From Anaerolineales bacterium UBA6055 (GTDB taxonomy: Bacteria > Chloroflexota > Anaerolineae > Aggregatilineales > Phototrophicaceae), in NCBI GenBank assembly GCA_002428985.1, contig DIYL01000049.1:1-64000 (forward strand): a stretch of 64,000 nt of DNA, read 5' to 3'. A program made the translations under genes and the position numbers. Positions 27,918-37,464 of the stretch are shown here, in pieces. Under the pieces are notes generated by a model. It was not told the origin of the DNA, ran no database searches, and saw only the letters and a list, made by a program, of their open reading frames with translations. Within the stretch, counting starts at the first letter, position 1. The number at the start of each line of letters is the position of its first letter.

Positions 27918-28379
27918 ATGGAACAATTTTTTGTTGATATGCTCGATCGTATTGAAGGATTACATGAACATTACGCGCAATACATGGCAGGCTTGAGCAC
28001 CGAACAACTCGACTGGTCACCTGCCGATGATATGAACTCATTGTGTGTATTGGCGATTCATGTGACACAAGCTGAACGCTATTGGATCGGGTTGGGGCTT
28101 GATAATGTCATTGACCGCGATCGTGATGCAGAATTCATAGCACAGGGACATACTTTAGACGATTTGCTAGCACGGTTTGAAGCGAATCGTGCATTTTATA
28201 AAACTGCGTTTGAAACAATCTCTGTGAGTCAATTTGATGAAGTCGTCAAAAGTACCCTATTCCCCGACCGACCATTTGAATGCACCCGTGCTTGGGCAAT
28301 ATTACATGCACTTGACCATACCGCAGAGCACCTCGGACATGCAGGCATGACCCGCCAACTATTGGATGCAAAATCATAA
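27918..28379 (+). CDS. DinB family protein
   Basis: 153 residues, four-helix DinB/YfiT-like fold. The metal-binding His positions fit VLAIHVTQAERYWI and ALDHTAEHLGHAGMT. Members include thiol-S-transferases and uncharacterised stress proteins. A strong AGGAGG lies 8 bases before the ATG. A second, distinct DinB-family gene lies at 41815. Confidence 0.8.
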   Translation: MEQFFVDMLDRIEGLHEHYAQYMAGLSTEQLDWSPADDMNSLCVLAIHVTQAERYWIGLGLDNVIDRDRDAEFIAQGHTLDDLLARFEANRAFYKTAFETISVSQFDEVVKSTLFPDRPFECTRAWAILHALDHTAEHLGHAGMTRQLLDAKS

Positions 28380-28392
28380 CAGGAGACAATGA

Positions 28393-29244
28393 TTGACAGA
28401 TTTCAATCCATATTGGTTTGATTTATTGGAAAGTGGACTTATGTCTGCTTTACCTTATTTGGAGAACAGTAGTTATCCAAACATGCGCCAGACAACCGAA
28501 AATCTGATAAAACATGGCGTACAGTCCTTTGATGATATTCTTGCTTTAGTAACCGATACCTCACAACCCGACGCAATACGTAAAGAGGCGATAACAGCTG
28601 TCTCGTGGCAAAAAGATGAAGAACATATCCCGATGTTGATTCAGGTGTTGCAAGATCAATCCGAGTCGAGTGATCTACTGCATTGGATACTAGTCATTAG
28701 CTCAAAATATCGGCATCATGATTTTGTCCAACCATTGATCAATATTATCCAAAACTCTGACGATGATCTATCACGGCTAACAGCAATACAATCACTTGGT
28801 ATGCTGGAAGTAAAAGAGGGTACAGAATTTATCTTCGACAACCTTGTTGATACTACCGATGAACAAACGCGTCTGACTGCAATCCGCTCGATTATGTGGA
28901 TGAACCCGCATGTAACGGATAAAATGATTGATCGTTTTGTCGAAATCGCCAAAGATAAAAACGAGTCTAATCTCATGCGTGCAATGGCAACCGAAGCATT
29001 AGGGGAATTGCATAGGTATGAACAAGTCCCCTTCGTTATTGGACAACTGAGTGATCCCGACCCTGATGTACGATATGAGGCGTGTTGGTCATTGCATTTA
29101 CTAGAAGCAAAAGAGGCAATTCCAGCAATTGAAGCACTCTTAGATGATGATCGCAAGCCAGTTGGTGCAACGATAGATCATCCAACCGTTGCGATTATTG
29201 CACAATATGCTATTGATTATCTTCAAGGCAAAGGTACTGACTAG
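28393..29244 (+). CDS. HEAT-repeat protein
   Basis: 283 residues made of about six HEAT-like helical pairs, seen in EHIPMLIQVLQDQ, RLTAIQSLGMLEVKEG, RLTAIRSIMWMN and VRYEACWSLHLLEAKEAI. Probably a protein-interaction scaffold; PBS-lyase-type HEAT proteins also bind chromophores, but no lyase residues are recognised. It starts at TTG, 8 bases after AGGAG, 14 bases after the dinB-like stop, so the two are co-transcribed. Its stop overlaps the convergent DUF3179 gene by four bases (CTAG). Confidence 0.8.
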   Translation: MTDFNPYWFDLLESGLMSALPYLENSSYPNMRQTTENLIKHGVQSFDDILALVTDTSQPDAIRKEAITAVSWQKDEEHIPMLIQVLQDQSESSDLLHWILVISSKYRHHDFVQPLINIIQNSDDDLSRLTAIQSLGMLEVKEGTEFIFDNLVDTTDEQTRLTAIRSIMWMNPHVTDKMIDRFVEIAKDKNESNLMRAMATEALGELHRYEQVPFVIGQLSDPDPDVRYEACWSLHLLEAKEAIPAIEALLDDDRKPVGATIDHPTVAIIAQYAIDYLQGKGTD

Positions 29245-30395
29245 TCTCCAAACACCTCAATATCAGGGGTACTGGAGACAGCAGAAAACCACAATAAAAA
29301 TCGGGCAGGCACAGGTTCAAGGGCTTGTCCGGTTAAATCGCCGTTGATCGCTTGCCCGCTGATATTAAACTCACTGCCTGTATTTTGATCAACCCACTCA
29401 CCATCAACATAAGATAAATCTACTGTTAATCCATCACCTAACGCTGTGAAATAAGCGACTCCCGTATCACCCGCATTATCGGCAAGTACAACAATTTCTT
29501 GATCTTCGATGATCGTTGTCGTGGCTGATGGCGCAAGGTCTTCTAATGGAAAAGCAACCGACTCGTCATCGAGCATTACAACAAGGACATGATCACCCGG
29601 GCTCAGGCGACGGTCGGCTAAAATCGCGGCGGAAATAGGAAAGAAGCTTCGTCCAGAATTGAGGATGTCGATATAATCTCGGAATGGATCAAGGTGATAC
29701 GGGGCGTTTGTCGGACGCATCAACACCACTGTATCCGGATGATCCGTCCGCCACTGTTCCCATGTAGTTGTAACAAACGGCAAAATATCTAAAGTTTGAT
29801 TGACGCGCTCACCCAGAATAGACACACCCTCAGCTTGAAACCAATAAGAGTTACTATCAGTATCGTACATCACCATATCACTCTCATAGAGGGCACTGGT
29901 GTTTCCAAAGATCAATTCCTCGCCATCTAGGATACGTGAATAAACAATTGCACTTCGGCACAGCGGACAGTATGAAATAAGCAGAGGCACATCTGCGAGT
30001 GTATCATTGACGATTTCATGTCGATTTAAAATATGAAATGGGTACGCGTAGGCTTGCCTATCGTCAGCGACATATCCGATCACCATGAAATTATCACCCA
30101 TCCACACCACATCATCAGCAGATTCATAGTTGATGGGGAGACATTCGGCAATCTCACCATGACATAACGGTCTGATACGATCGCGTAAACGCTCACGGTC
30201 AGCAGGTGTTGCTTCTGTATAGCGCAATGCACGGTTACTCATATTATCGAAGTCATCAAAGATGATATCCATCAGAGGGACGGTATGGGCGATACCGTCA
30301 GTTGTGAAAACTTCGCGTTCTTGTGCGACTATAGGCAGACTAGGTAACCCGATAAACAATAGGAGGATACAAAAAATGAGATGATGCCGTTTCAT
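29241..30395 (-). CDS. Secreted DUF3179 domain protein
   Basis: About 384 residues. Signal peptide (HHLIFCILLLFIGLPSLPIVAQ) then a DUF3179 domain: GIPPxDxI-like start replaced by HTVPLMDIIFDDF, with VPLLISYCPLCRSAIVYSR and TSALYESDMVMYD diagnostic. The Cys-x-x-Cys in SYCPLCRSA suggests redox or metal binding. Function of the family is unknown. The frame continues 11 codons upstream to 30428, where AAGG lies at 11 bases; I prefer 30395 because it gives a normal signal peptide. Confidence 0.8.
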   Translation of the reverse strand: MKRHHLIFCILLLFIGLPSLPIVAQEREVFTTDGIAHTVPLMDIIFDDFDNMSNRALRYTEATPADRERLRDRIRPLCHGEIAECLPINYESADDVVWMGDNFMVIGYVADDRQAYAYPFHILNRHEIVNDTLADVPLLISYCPLCRSAIVYSRILDGEELIFGNTSALYESDMVMYDTDSNSYWFQAEGVSILGERVNQTLDILPFVTTTWEQWRTDHPDTVVLMRPTNAPYHLDPFRDYIDILNSGRSFFPISAAILADRRLSPGDHVLVVMLDDESVAFPLEDLAPSATTTIIEDQEIVVLADNAGDTGVAYFTALGDGLTVDLSYVDGEWVDQNTGSEFNISGQAINGDLTGQALEPVPARFLLWFSAVSSTPDIEVFGD

Positions 30396-30459
30396 GGTAA
30401 TTATCCAATCGTCGTTTAGCATCATCATGCAGAAAAAACCTTACACAAGACTTTTATCA

Positions 30460-31344
30460 TTATAGAGATTTGACGAATTCAGCTATTTCGTCGAGCGCTT
30501 GCTGTGCCTCGGGTAAGTCGGGTGCATGTGCGTGGAAGACATGCCACATACTGTCCCAAACCTTAAGTTGAACGTTGATACCGCCTGTTTGCGCTTTTTC
30601 GGCAAAACGAACGGCATCACTTTGTAAGATTTCATGTTCGCCAACGTGGATGAGTAATAGAGGTAATTGTTCCAATGATGCGTAAACCGGTGATACAAGC
30701 GGATCAGATAATAAAGCATCATCGACATAATGACTGGCGGTATACCGTAAATCGGACTCAATTATCATTGGATCGTTATCACGCTGAGACTGGATGCTAT
30801 CTCCGGTTAGTGTGAGGTCAAGCCATGGTGAAATGAGGATGCCCGCTTTGGGTAATGCGATGTGATTATTCCGCAGTTTAAGCATGGCTGAGGCAACTAA
30901 TCCGCCACCAGCCGAATCGCCCGCAAAAATAATTTGTGATGGATGATATGTTGTTTCGATTAGATGTCGATACACGTTTACCACATCATCTAACCCAGTT
31001 GGGAAACGATGCTCTGGTGCAAGCCGATAGTTCACTGATAGAACAGGAATCCCACAAGCCTGACTTAGCTGTGCAACTTGTAACCGATGCGTCATACACG
31101 AACCAACAACAAATCCGCCCCCATGCAGGTAAACAATTAGCGTTGATGCATCAACAATATCGCACTGAATCAACTCACAGTAGATATGGTCAATTTGCCG
31201 TTTTTCAATTGTTGTTCCAGTAGGTAGCGGCACATCACGGACTGCGTCTTCCCATTCTTTACGCTGTATCGGATAGGGGCGCGTATCGGGTTGATCAGGT
31301 TTATGCAGGCTTTTTCGTATAATTAGGCTTTTTTCACTTGGCAT
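30460..31344 (-). CDS. Alpha/beta hydrolase, HSL-type esterase
   Basis: 294-residue hormone-sensitive-lipase family esterase. Oxyanion motif VYLHGGGFVVGSC, nucleophile elbow FAGDSAGGGLVAS, catalytic Asp in a SDPLVSP segment and His in MWHVFHAHAPDLP. It should hydrolyse small acyl esters. The frame extends upstream, but I start at 31344, where GGAG lies 7 bases before the ATG; this leaves a 32-base gap to the divergent methyltransferase start. Confidence 0.88.
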   Translation of the reverse strand: MPSEKSLIIRKSLHKPDQPDTRPYPIQRKEWEDAVRDVPLPTGTTIEKRQIDHIYCELIQCDIVDASTLIVYLHGGGFVVGSCMTHRLQVAQLSQACGIPVLSVNYRLAPEHRFPTGLDDVVNVYRHLIETTYHPSQIIFAGDSAGGGLVASAMLKLRNNHIALPKAGILISPWLDLTLTGDSIQSQRDNDPMIIESDLRYTASHYVDDALLSDPLVSPVYASLEQLPLLLIHVGEHEILQSDAVRFAEKAQTGGINVQLKVWDSMWHVFHAHAPDLPEAQQALDEIAEFVKSL

Positions 31345-31376
31345 AAGTTGCTCCGGTTGGTCTATAATAGTCTGAG

Positions 31377-32186
31377 GTGTCAAATCGTTATATATATCGA
31401 CACCATAATTGTCAGATGCAAAATTTGCAAACTTTAGGAAGACAACATTTGCCAATTCGTACAGATACAACTGGAATAGAACAACGCTATCTGCTGGATA
31501 TGATTGATGTAGCACAGGGTCGCACACTTGAAATAGGGTGTGGCGATGGGCGTATGACATGGCAATATGCTGAGCATGCCAACCAAGTCACAGCGATAGA
31601 TGTTGAAGTACCTGCTCTACAAACTGCACGATCCTCCTGCCCCCAACCACTCGAACAATCAGTGTCGTTTATGGTGGGGAGTGCTATTCGTTTACCATTT
31701 GCCCCCAATACCTTTGACCGTGCTGTGTTTGCATGGTCATTCTGATGAATTATGCTTGAGGGTATGGTTCATGCCCTACACGATATTCACAGAGTTTTGA
31801 AACCTGGTGGTATCTTGCTCGATTTACGTCCGGCTATTGGCGATCGTATCGTGGAAGTTGATCTTGTCTCGGCGACATTGTATGCAGGCATGATTGATGC
31901 ATCAGCTACAACAGCGGATAAACAAGCTGCTGATAATGCGATTGCACAAGCAGTTGAAGATGGCTGGTATGCACTTGAGCATCAAGAGATATTCGAAATG
32001 ATCACCGATATGGATACAGCCGATGATTTGCGCGATTATGGCGGATCGTTCCGGCGGAGTGTGCTAGCCGAGGAAATTATTGAGACAGTCGAATCACTGA
32101 CTGCCGATGAACCCGAGGATAGCTACACCGTTCGTATTCGTCGCAATATGCATATCGCGCGTTACCGGAAAATTGCCAAATCATAG
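31377..32186 (+). CDS. SAM-dependent methyltransferase with two in-frame UGA codons (candidate Sec-Sec selenoprotein)
   Basis: Class I methyltransferase, 269 residues if UGA is read through. Motif I TLEIGCGDGRMTWQYA, VTAIDVE, then NTFDRAVFAWSF followed by TGA TGA (31743-31748), and in the same frame IMLEGMVHALHDIHRVLKPGG ILLDLRP, the usual continuation after motif IV. The part after the stops is 146 codons without damage. Related proteins appear to have Cys or other residues there (my recollection, not checked). A hairpin with SECIS-like properties follows. TATAAT at 31363-31368 lies close to the GTG start at 31377; ATG at 31416 is an alternative. If not a selenoprotein, it is a pseudogene or a split gene reinitiating at 31752. 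Confidence 0.65.
31759..31777 (+). promoter_or_regulatory. Candidate bacterial SECIS hairpin
   Basis: Perfect 8-bp stem (one G-U): AGGGTATG (31759-31766), loop GTT (31767-31769), CATGCCCT (31770-31777). The loop begins 18 bases after the second UGA and 21 after the first. Known bacterial SECIS elements have 16-37 bases between UGA and apical loop and a G in the first two loop positions; both hold here. Confidence 0.6.
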
Positions 32187-32199
32187 TTCGGAGCACTTA

Positions 32200-32973
32200 T
32201 TACGTCACAAATTGATGATCCGGCGTGAAGAAGTTGCGATAGGTCAGATAAGATGCGATTAATCCGGTAAATGTCGCCGCACCGACCAGCATATACATCA
32301 CGATAATCTGCAAGCGAACCGCTTCCACAGGGGATGCGCCTGCGAGGATCATGCCTGTCATTGCACCGGGGAGTTTAATCAATCCAACGGTTTTGGTTGT
32401 ATCGACAATCGGGATCATTGCACCACGAATCGACTTACGAAATTGGCTCAACGATGCGACACGACTAGTTGCACCGAGTGCCAGTTTCGATTCAATCAAG
32501 AGGCGTTGTTCTTTTAGGTCAACACTTAAACGTGTCATGACGAGTGTTGCCGTGCTCATCGCATTGCCGACTACCATCCCACCTATCGGGATAATATCAT
32601 TCGGGACAAATTCAAATACCCCTAAGAGTAGCAATGTGCCGACTGTCAATATTGTGCCAATGCCGATCGCAATCGTGCCGACGATGCGCGGTTTTTGCAA
32701 ATTTTTGGCGCGTCCACCGCTAGTATACCCCGCAATCGAGATCATAATCACCAAGATGAGGGTCGTAAAAATCGGGGAGTCTTGCTCGAAGACGAGTTCT
32801 AATGCATAACCTATTAGAATCAGTTGCACAAAACTACGCACAGTGGCAATTAGCAAATCTTTTTCGAGGTCGGCATGTTGCCAGCGCGAGACTGCCGCTG
32901 CAATCAACACAAAGACTGTTGATAATAGAAGCCGCGAGAGTTCGTCCATTCCGCCAAATAAATCAGGGAGCAT
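32200..32973 (-). CDS. fetB: FetB/YbbM-type ABC transporter permease
   Basis: 257 residues with seven or so hydrophobic segments. The segments EKDLLIATVRSFVQLILIGYALE, GMVVGNAMSTATLVM and KTVGLIKLPGAMTGMILAGASPVEAVRLQIIVMYM are the FetB (UPF0014) signature. In E. coli FetAB exports iron and helps resist oxidative stress. The ATPase gene lies 29 bases upstream on the same strand, so this is the second gene of the operon. Substrate assignment is by family only. Confidence 0.88.
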   Translation of the reverse strand: MLPDLFGGMDELSRLLLSTVFVLIAAAVSRWQHADLEKDLLIATVRSFVQLILIGYALELVFEQDSPIFTTLILVIMISIAGYTSGGRAKNLQKPRIVGTIAIGIGTILTVGTLLLLGVFEFVPNDIIPIGGMVVGNAMSTATLVMTRLSVDLKEQRLLIESKLALGATSRVASLSQFRKSIRGAMIPIVDTTKTVGLIKLPGAMTGMILAGASPVEAVRLQIIVMYMLVGAATFTGLIASYLTYRNFFTPDHQFVT

Positions 32974-33002
32974 GTTTGTTTTCCTCGGGTGATTGAGTGT
33001 GA

Positions 33003-33731
33003 TTAATCTTCTAGACCTTGTGCAAACGCCAAGACATGCGCATCACCATGTTCAGGATCAAGCATTGCATCAACAGTGTCCAACCGCACGATGTTGCCAT
33101 CCTCTACTAGTAAGACGCGGTCGGCGATGCGACGGGCTTGTTCTACATCATGCGACACCCAAATGAGGGTCAGCCCATTTTCATTTTTTAAGCGTAAGAG
33201 AATATCTTCAATCCGATGCGTGATGACAGGATCTAGCGCACTCGTCGGTTCATCAACAAGCAACACATCGGGTTCATTGGCTAAGGCGCGGGCAATAGAT
33301 AGGCGTTGTTCTTGCCCACCGCTGAGTTCATGCGCATCGCGATCAATCAGCTTATCGGTCAGCGATGCCTGTTCCATGAGGTGTAAGATAGTCTCTCGGC
33401 TGAGAGTTTTGTTGCGTAGCATCGGACCATATGCGACATTATCGCCAACCGTACCATCAAAGACAGCAGTCTTTTGGAAGACCATGCCAACTTTACAGCG
33501 CAAATCCAAAATTGGCAGGTTGTGAATATCTTTCCCGTTATAGTGGATTGTGCCATCACTGATTGTTTCGAGGCGATTGAGACAGCGTAGTAATGAGGAT
33601 TTACCACTCCCACTTGGTCCGATAATGACGAGTACCTCGCCACGTTGGACGCTCAGGCTCACGTTCTTGAGAATCGTCTGGTCGCCGCGGTTAAGGGTGA
33701 TATTTTGAATATCAAAAATTGTATCAGTCAT
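33003..33731 (-). CDS. fetA: FetA/YbbL-type ABC transporter ATP-binding protein
   Basis: 242-residue ABC ATPase. Walker A GPSGSGKSS, Q-loop GMVFQKTAVFDG, signature LSGGQEQRLSIARAL, Walker B VLLVDEPTSALD and H-loop VSHDVEQARR. Its partner FetB follows. Probably energises iron or other metal efflux. Confidence 0.88.
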   Translation of the reverse strand: MTDTIFDIQNITLNRGDQTILKNVSLSVQRGEVLVIIGPSGSGKSSLLRCLNRLETISDGTIHYNGKDIHNLPILDLRCKVGMVFQKTAVFDGTVGDNVAYGPMLRNKTLSRETILHLMEQASLTDKLIDRDAHELSGGQEQRLSIARALANEPDVLLVDEPTSALDPVITHRIEDILLRLKNENGLTLIWVSHDVEQARRIADRVLLVEDGNIVRLDTVDAMLDPEHGDAHVLAFAQGLED

Positions 33732-33902
33732 TGGTCGCCTATACTCGATAGATTGCCATCACGCAGACTATAGCGCAGACGGTGTTCTCATACAAATAGC
33801 GTGTGTTTATCGTAAAAAAATCTGCTGTTGTTTATCCGCAATTCGGATTGTGCGCTACAATGGTTGGGAAACTGTTTGCGATTAGAGAGGAAGACGATAC
33901 CG

Positions 33903-35240
33903 ATGTCCATGAATTTATTCCAGCAATTACTACAAGCACAACGCCTCTTTCAAGAAGACTTGTTACGTCGTGCCAATGTGGTTGGTGTAGCTGTCGGCTA
34001 TAAAAATTACAAAGAAGAAGCGACTGACCGACTGGCATTAGCGGTATTAGTCGAGAAGAAAAAGCCAGTCGAGGCATTAACCGAAGAGGATCTGATTCCA
34101 TCAGAGATGGATGGCGCACCAACGGATGTTATCGAAATTGGGAGACTAGAAGCATTGACATCCCCGCGTGACCGTTTTCGCCCGACGATTCCAGCAGGAG
34201 TAAGTATTGGGCATTATTTGGTTACTGCCGGGACAATCGGTGGTATCGTCTTTGATAAAACAACTGGTGAACCCCTAATTTTGTCCAACAATCATGTGTT
34301 GGCGAATAGTAACTTTGCAACCGTTGGTGATCCGATTTTGCAACCGGGACCAACCGATCATGGGGTGCGTCCGAACGATGTTGTGGCGCAATTACATCGC
34401 TTCGAACCCATTTATTATCATGGTGAAGTTCCACCAGAACCAGAGCCAACGCCGACCAACCCGCCTGCGCCACCTACAACAACACCAACCCAACCACCGA
34501 CTACACCACCGCCTGTCGATACCACACCGACTCAACCACCGACAACACCGACTCAGCCACCGACAACGCCGACGCAACCACCAACTACACCGACCCAACC
34601 ACCGACAACGCCAACGCAACCACCGACTACACCAACACAACCACCGACTAATGGTGGCAATGTTGACACGCCAACTAGTAGTTGCGATATTGTTGATCTG
34701 ATTGTTGGGATTGGAAATACTGTGGCGCGGATGAATGGGTCTGATAAACGTTTGACCAGTGTACCATCATCACAAGCTGCAACTGCACAAACTACGACCA
34801 CAACCGCACCTGTACAAAATATCAGCGCACAATCGACCTATATTCACAATAACAGTGTGGATGCCGCTTTGGCTCGTCCTAATAACCCGCAAATGTTTGA
34901 ACGCGAAATCATGAGCATCGGTAGACCTTCAGCCACAAAACGCCCATCATTACAGATGCAAGTGCGCAAGCACGGACGCACCACAGGCTATACCGAAGCA
35001 ACAATTACACTCATGAATGCGACTGTCAATGTCTCGTACAATACACCGTCTGGTGTCAAACAAGCGCGCTTTAGTGGTCAAGTTATTACTGGACCAATGA
35101 GCCAAGGTGGTGATTCGGGATCATTAATTTTTGAAGTCGGAAGTTTGAATGCTGTCGGATTGTTATTCGCAGGATCAAGCCGTGCGACAATTTTCACACC
35201 GATTGATGTTGTACTGGATACAATGAATATTCGGTTTTAG
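33903..35240 (+). CDS. Trypsin-like serine protease with a Pro/Thr repeat insertion
   Basis: 445 residues. N-terminal region VVGVAVGYKNYKEEATDRLALAVLV precedes a trypsin-fold domain with His in LILSNNHVLANSN, candidate Asp in NNSVDAALARP and Ser in MSQGGDSGSLIFE. Between the His segment and the rest sits a low-complexity linker of PTQPPTT heptads (bases about 34450-34650, 21-base DNA period). No signal peptide is apparent. The start is chosen at 33903, after GAGGA, rather than at 33828. The linker split of a protease domain is unusual, as the fold must close around an excluded loop. Confidence 0.75.
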   Translation: MSMNLFQQLLQAQRLFQEDLLRRANVVGVAVGYKNYKEEATDRLALAVLVEKKKPVEALTEEDLIPSEMDGAPTDVIEIGRLEALTSPRDRFRPTIPAGVSIGHYLVTAGTIGGIVFDKTTGEPLILSNNHVLANSNFATVGDPILQPGPTDHGVRPNDVVAQLHRFEPIYYHGEVPPEPEPTPTNPPAPPTTTPTQPPTTPPPVDTTPTQPPTTPTQPPTTPTQPPTTPTQPPTTPTQPPTTPTQPPTNGGNVDTPTSSCDIVDLIVGIGNTVARMNGSDKRLTSVPSSQAATAQTTTTTAPVQNISAQSTYIHNNSVDAALARPNNPQMFEREIMSIGRPSATKRPSLQMQVRKHGRTTGYTEATITLMNATVNVSYNTPSGVKQARFSGQVITGPMSQGGDSGSLIFEVGSLNAVGLLFAGSSRATIFTPIDVVLDTMNIRF

Positions 35241-35256
35241 TCAGTTTAGAACTATG

Positions 35257-35281
35257 AGGGGAATTTTATTCAAGTTCCCCT
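35257..35281. terminator. Bidirectional terminator
   Basis: 7-bp arms AGGGGAA and TTCCCCT around an 11-base loop, followed by TATAT, between convergent genes. Confidence 0.65.
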
Positions 35282-35285
35282 TATA

Positions 35286-36989
35286 TTACTGTTCACCAAC
35301 ACCCCACAATTCAATAGTGCCATTTGAAAAATGTAGTGCGATTAATGTAGCATCTGGACTAATCTGAAAAGCTTCCACATCTTTTCGTGGCGTGTCTAGT
35401 GAAAGTAATAGATTACCCATTCGACTATCCCAAAATGTTAGTAAACCCTGTCCGGGTAACTGCGCTACAAGTAGTTCAAGATCGCAAAGATACAGCCATT
35501 CACGAAATTGCCAATCGTAGCGTCCGATTTCTTGCCAGGTTGTTGTATCCCACACAACAGTATCTATACTACTATTTTCTACAGTGATTAGAATACGACT
35601 ATCAGATGACAGAAACGCGAGTTGATGATGCCTGATAAGTGAATCTGATGGCGTATTTTGGTCAACAAACGTTCTGATTTCATCTGTGCTGTGTGGTGCA
35701 GGGCACTCATACGAATAATTAGACTCCAATGTGATATTTGGGGGATAAATATATTGAGAATCAGGCTCACTATATGATGCTTGTATTGTGACTTGGTTCT
35801 TCATAAAAGGATGCGTGTAAGCATTTAATTGTGAATCCACATTTAGATCAGCAATGAATGAAAATCCTGTCGTCTCCCATACATGTACATTCTCATCTAT
35901 CTCATATCCAAACAAATAGCCGTCATCGCTGAATGTCATAGTTCCAATGTGACCTACAAACCCATCTATCATAGCAATTTGTTCTTGGGTTGCAATATCA
36001 TAGAGGGATAAATGACCGTTCCCAACACCTACGACTGTCTGGCCATCAGGGCTAAATTCCAGATAAGATACAGGAGCCGAGATTGACGAGATTTCCTCAC
36101 AAGTAACAACATCCCCAAATATAATTTCGTTTCCGGATGCTATCAAAAACAGAGTGGAGTTGGTCGAGCTAAAAACTGCACTACCTTGACCATAAAATAA
36201 GTCATCTCTAAATTGAGGATAACAATAATCAGTAGAATCGAGAACATTAATAATGACAGGTATATTGTTACGAGATTCCCAATATAGAAGCCAGTTTCGA
36301 TCAAGACTCAACTGTGGATTCGTCACTTGTGTACCATTTCTGATCGGTAATGTAACCCATGTAGTGGTTTCATATAATACAATCTCTTGATAACCACCCG
36401 CCACTAATCTCTCACCGTCGTGACTAAAAGCAACCTCAACCGGATCATCAAGCACACCATTCGCTTGAAATACTTCTTCTTTTGTTTGTACATCCCATAC
36501 AATTACATGTCCTCTTCTTCCTGCATATCCACCACCACCCCGTCCAGCAGCTAAATATGCACCATCAGGGCTAAATTCAATATCGGTAAGCCAGCTAAAT
36601 GTTTGACTTGCATCATAAAACCTCTCAATGAACTCACCAGTATGAAGATCCCAGAAAATGATATTGTAATTTGCATCGAATGATGCCACTGTGGAATTGA
36701 CTGTGTTAAATGTTAGAGGAGCAAAATATTGATCGAAATAAATCGGAGGTTTGTTTAGGTCATCGGCATCAAATCGCCATGTGCCTGAACTACTCGTCGT
36801 AAATATATATTGCCCATCAGGCGACCAAATAGGCTTGCCGAGAATCCCTTTCTCGAATTGCTGTAGCTTTTCGAGATGATGGATATTGTCCGTTGTGATA
36901 ACTTCGCGATGCAATAATTGAATACTAGTTTCTGCTGAGGGATGACAACCGACAAGCCATACAAAGACAAATATAGAAATATATCGCAT
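35286..36989 (-). CDS. WD40-like beta-propeller lipoprotein
   Basis: About 567 residues. Lipobox: hydrophobic segment ending WLVGC, so a lipid-anchored surface protein. The rest consists of repeated SPDG-type blades: WSPDGQYIFTT, FSPDGAYLAAG, FSHDGERLVAG, FSPDGQTVVGVG, FSDDGYLFGYE and ISPDATLIALHF, interleaved with WD-like ends (NIIFWDLHTG, HVIVWDVQTKE). A propeller scaffold for protein contacts; partner unknown. Start at 36989 chosen for the signal; a GTG at 37001 is the alternative. Confidence 0.8.
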   Translation of the reverse strand: MRYISIFVFVWLVGCHPSAETSIQLLHREVITTDNIHHLEKLQQFEKGILGKPIWSPDGQYIFTTSSSGTWRFDADDLNKPPIYFDQYFAPLTFNTVNSTVASFDANYNIIFWDLHTGEFIERFYDASQTFSWLTDIEFSPDGAYLAAGRGGGGYAGRRGHVIVWDVQTKEEVFQANGVLDDPVEVAFSHDGERLVAGGYQEIVLYETTTWVTLPIRNGTQVTNPQLSLDRNWLLYWESRNNIPVIINVLDSTDYCYPQFRDDLFYGQGSAVFSSTNSTLFLIASGNEIIFGDVVTCEEISSISAPVSYLEFSPDGQTVVGVGNGHLSLYDIATQEQIAMIDGFVGHIGTMTFSDDGYLFGYEIDENVHVWETTGFSFIADLNVDSQLNAYTHPFMKNQVTIQASYSEPDSQYIYPPNITLESNYSYECPAPHSTDEIRTFVDQNTPSDSLIRHHQLAFLSSDSRILITVENSSIDTVVWDTTTWQEIGRYDWQFREWLYLCDLELLVAQLPGQGLLTFWDSRMGNLLLSLDTPRKDVEAFQISPDATLIALHFSNGTIELWGVGEQ

Positions 36990-37076
36990 AAGCACGTACA
37001 CCCTTGATTTGACAGGACTCTATCAGACAGTGTAGCAAGTTTATACAATTTGTTTGACTACGATTTCCCTATGCTA

Positions 37077-37454
37077 TTAATCTAATGTCCCCAAATACTT
37101 ACGGGCATCGTCTATATTTTGTACAATCTTAGGGCCGACCCAACCTTCTCGACGGTCTGTATTTTTGATGAGAATATCTAAGAAGCGTGTCGATTTATTG
37201 ACCATAACAGTATGACGTAAATTAGGGGGTTGTGTACCTCCGGCATGTTGAAGTGCAGGCATTGCCTCGCGCCCTGGTGGTAAACTCGCTTTCCACAACA
37301 TAATCAAGTTAACATCATGGTCTTTAGTAGCGACCATCGCGTGTGCTTCGTCAATTGCCTCGATAAATTCTCCCCATGACCAGCCCATACCTAATTCCAT
37401 CCGTAAGCATGTATGGTTTTCGTCATCCCATGCAAAAACAAATTTTTGTGCCAT
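37077..37454 (-). CDS. SpoIIAA/STAS-like small protein
   Basis: 125 residues: FVFAWDDENHTCLRMELGMG, WSWGEFIEAIDEAHAM, DVNLIMLWKAS and RHTVMVNKSTRFLDIL, ending with a helix KIVQNIDDARKYL. Alternating strand and helix pattern fits SpoIIAA-like STAS proteins, as at 12527, 52711 and 53164. It follows gatA by 10 bases on the same strand, so may be in its transcript. Function unknown. Confidence 0.6.
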   Translation of the reverse strand: MAQKFVFAWDDENHTCLRMELGMGWSWGEFIEAIDEAHAMVATKDHDVNLIMLWKASLPPGREAMPALQHAGGTQPPNLRHTVMVNKSTRFLDILIKNTDRREGWVGPKIVQNIDDARKYLGTLD

Positions 37455-37464
37455 CGCGTCCTTC

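Noticed and set aside
31752..32186. Separate short methyltransferase gene starting at ATG 31752
   Set aside because: It lacks motif I and cannot bind SAM alone, and no ribosome binding site precedes it; better explained as the second half of one gene.
34434..34660. Short regular DNA repeats suspected as a CRISPR array
   Set aside because: The 21-base period is codon-level repetition of a PTQPPTT linker inside a protease gene, without spacers.
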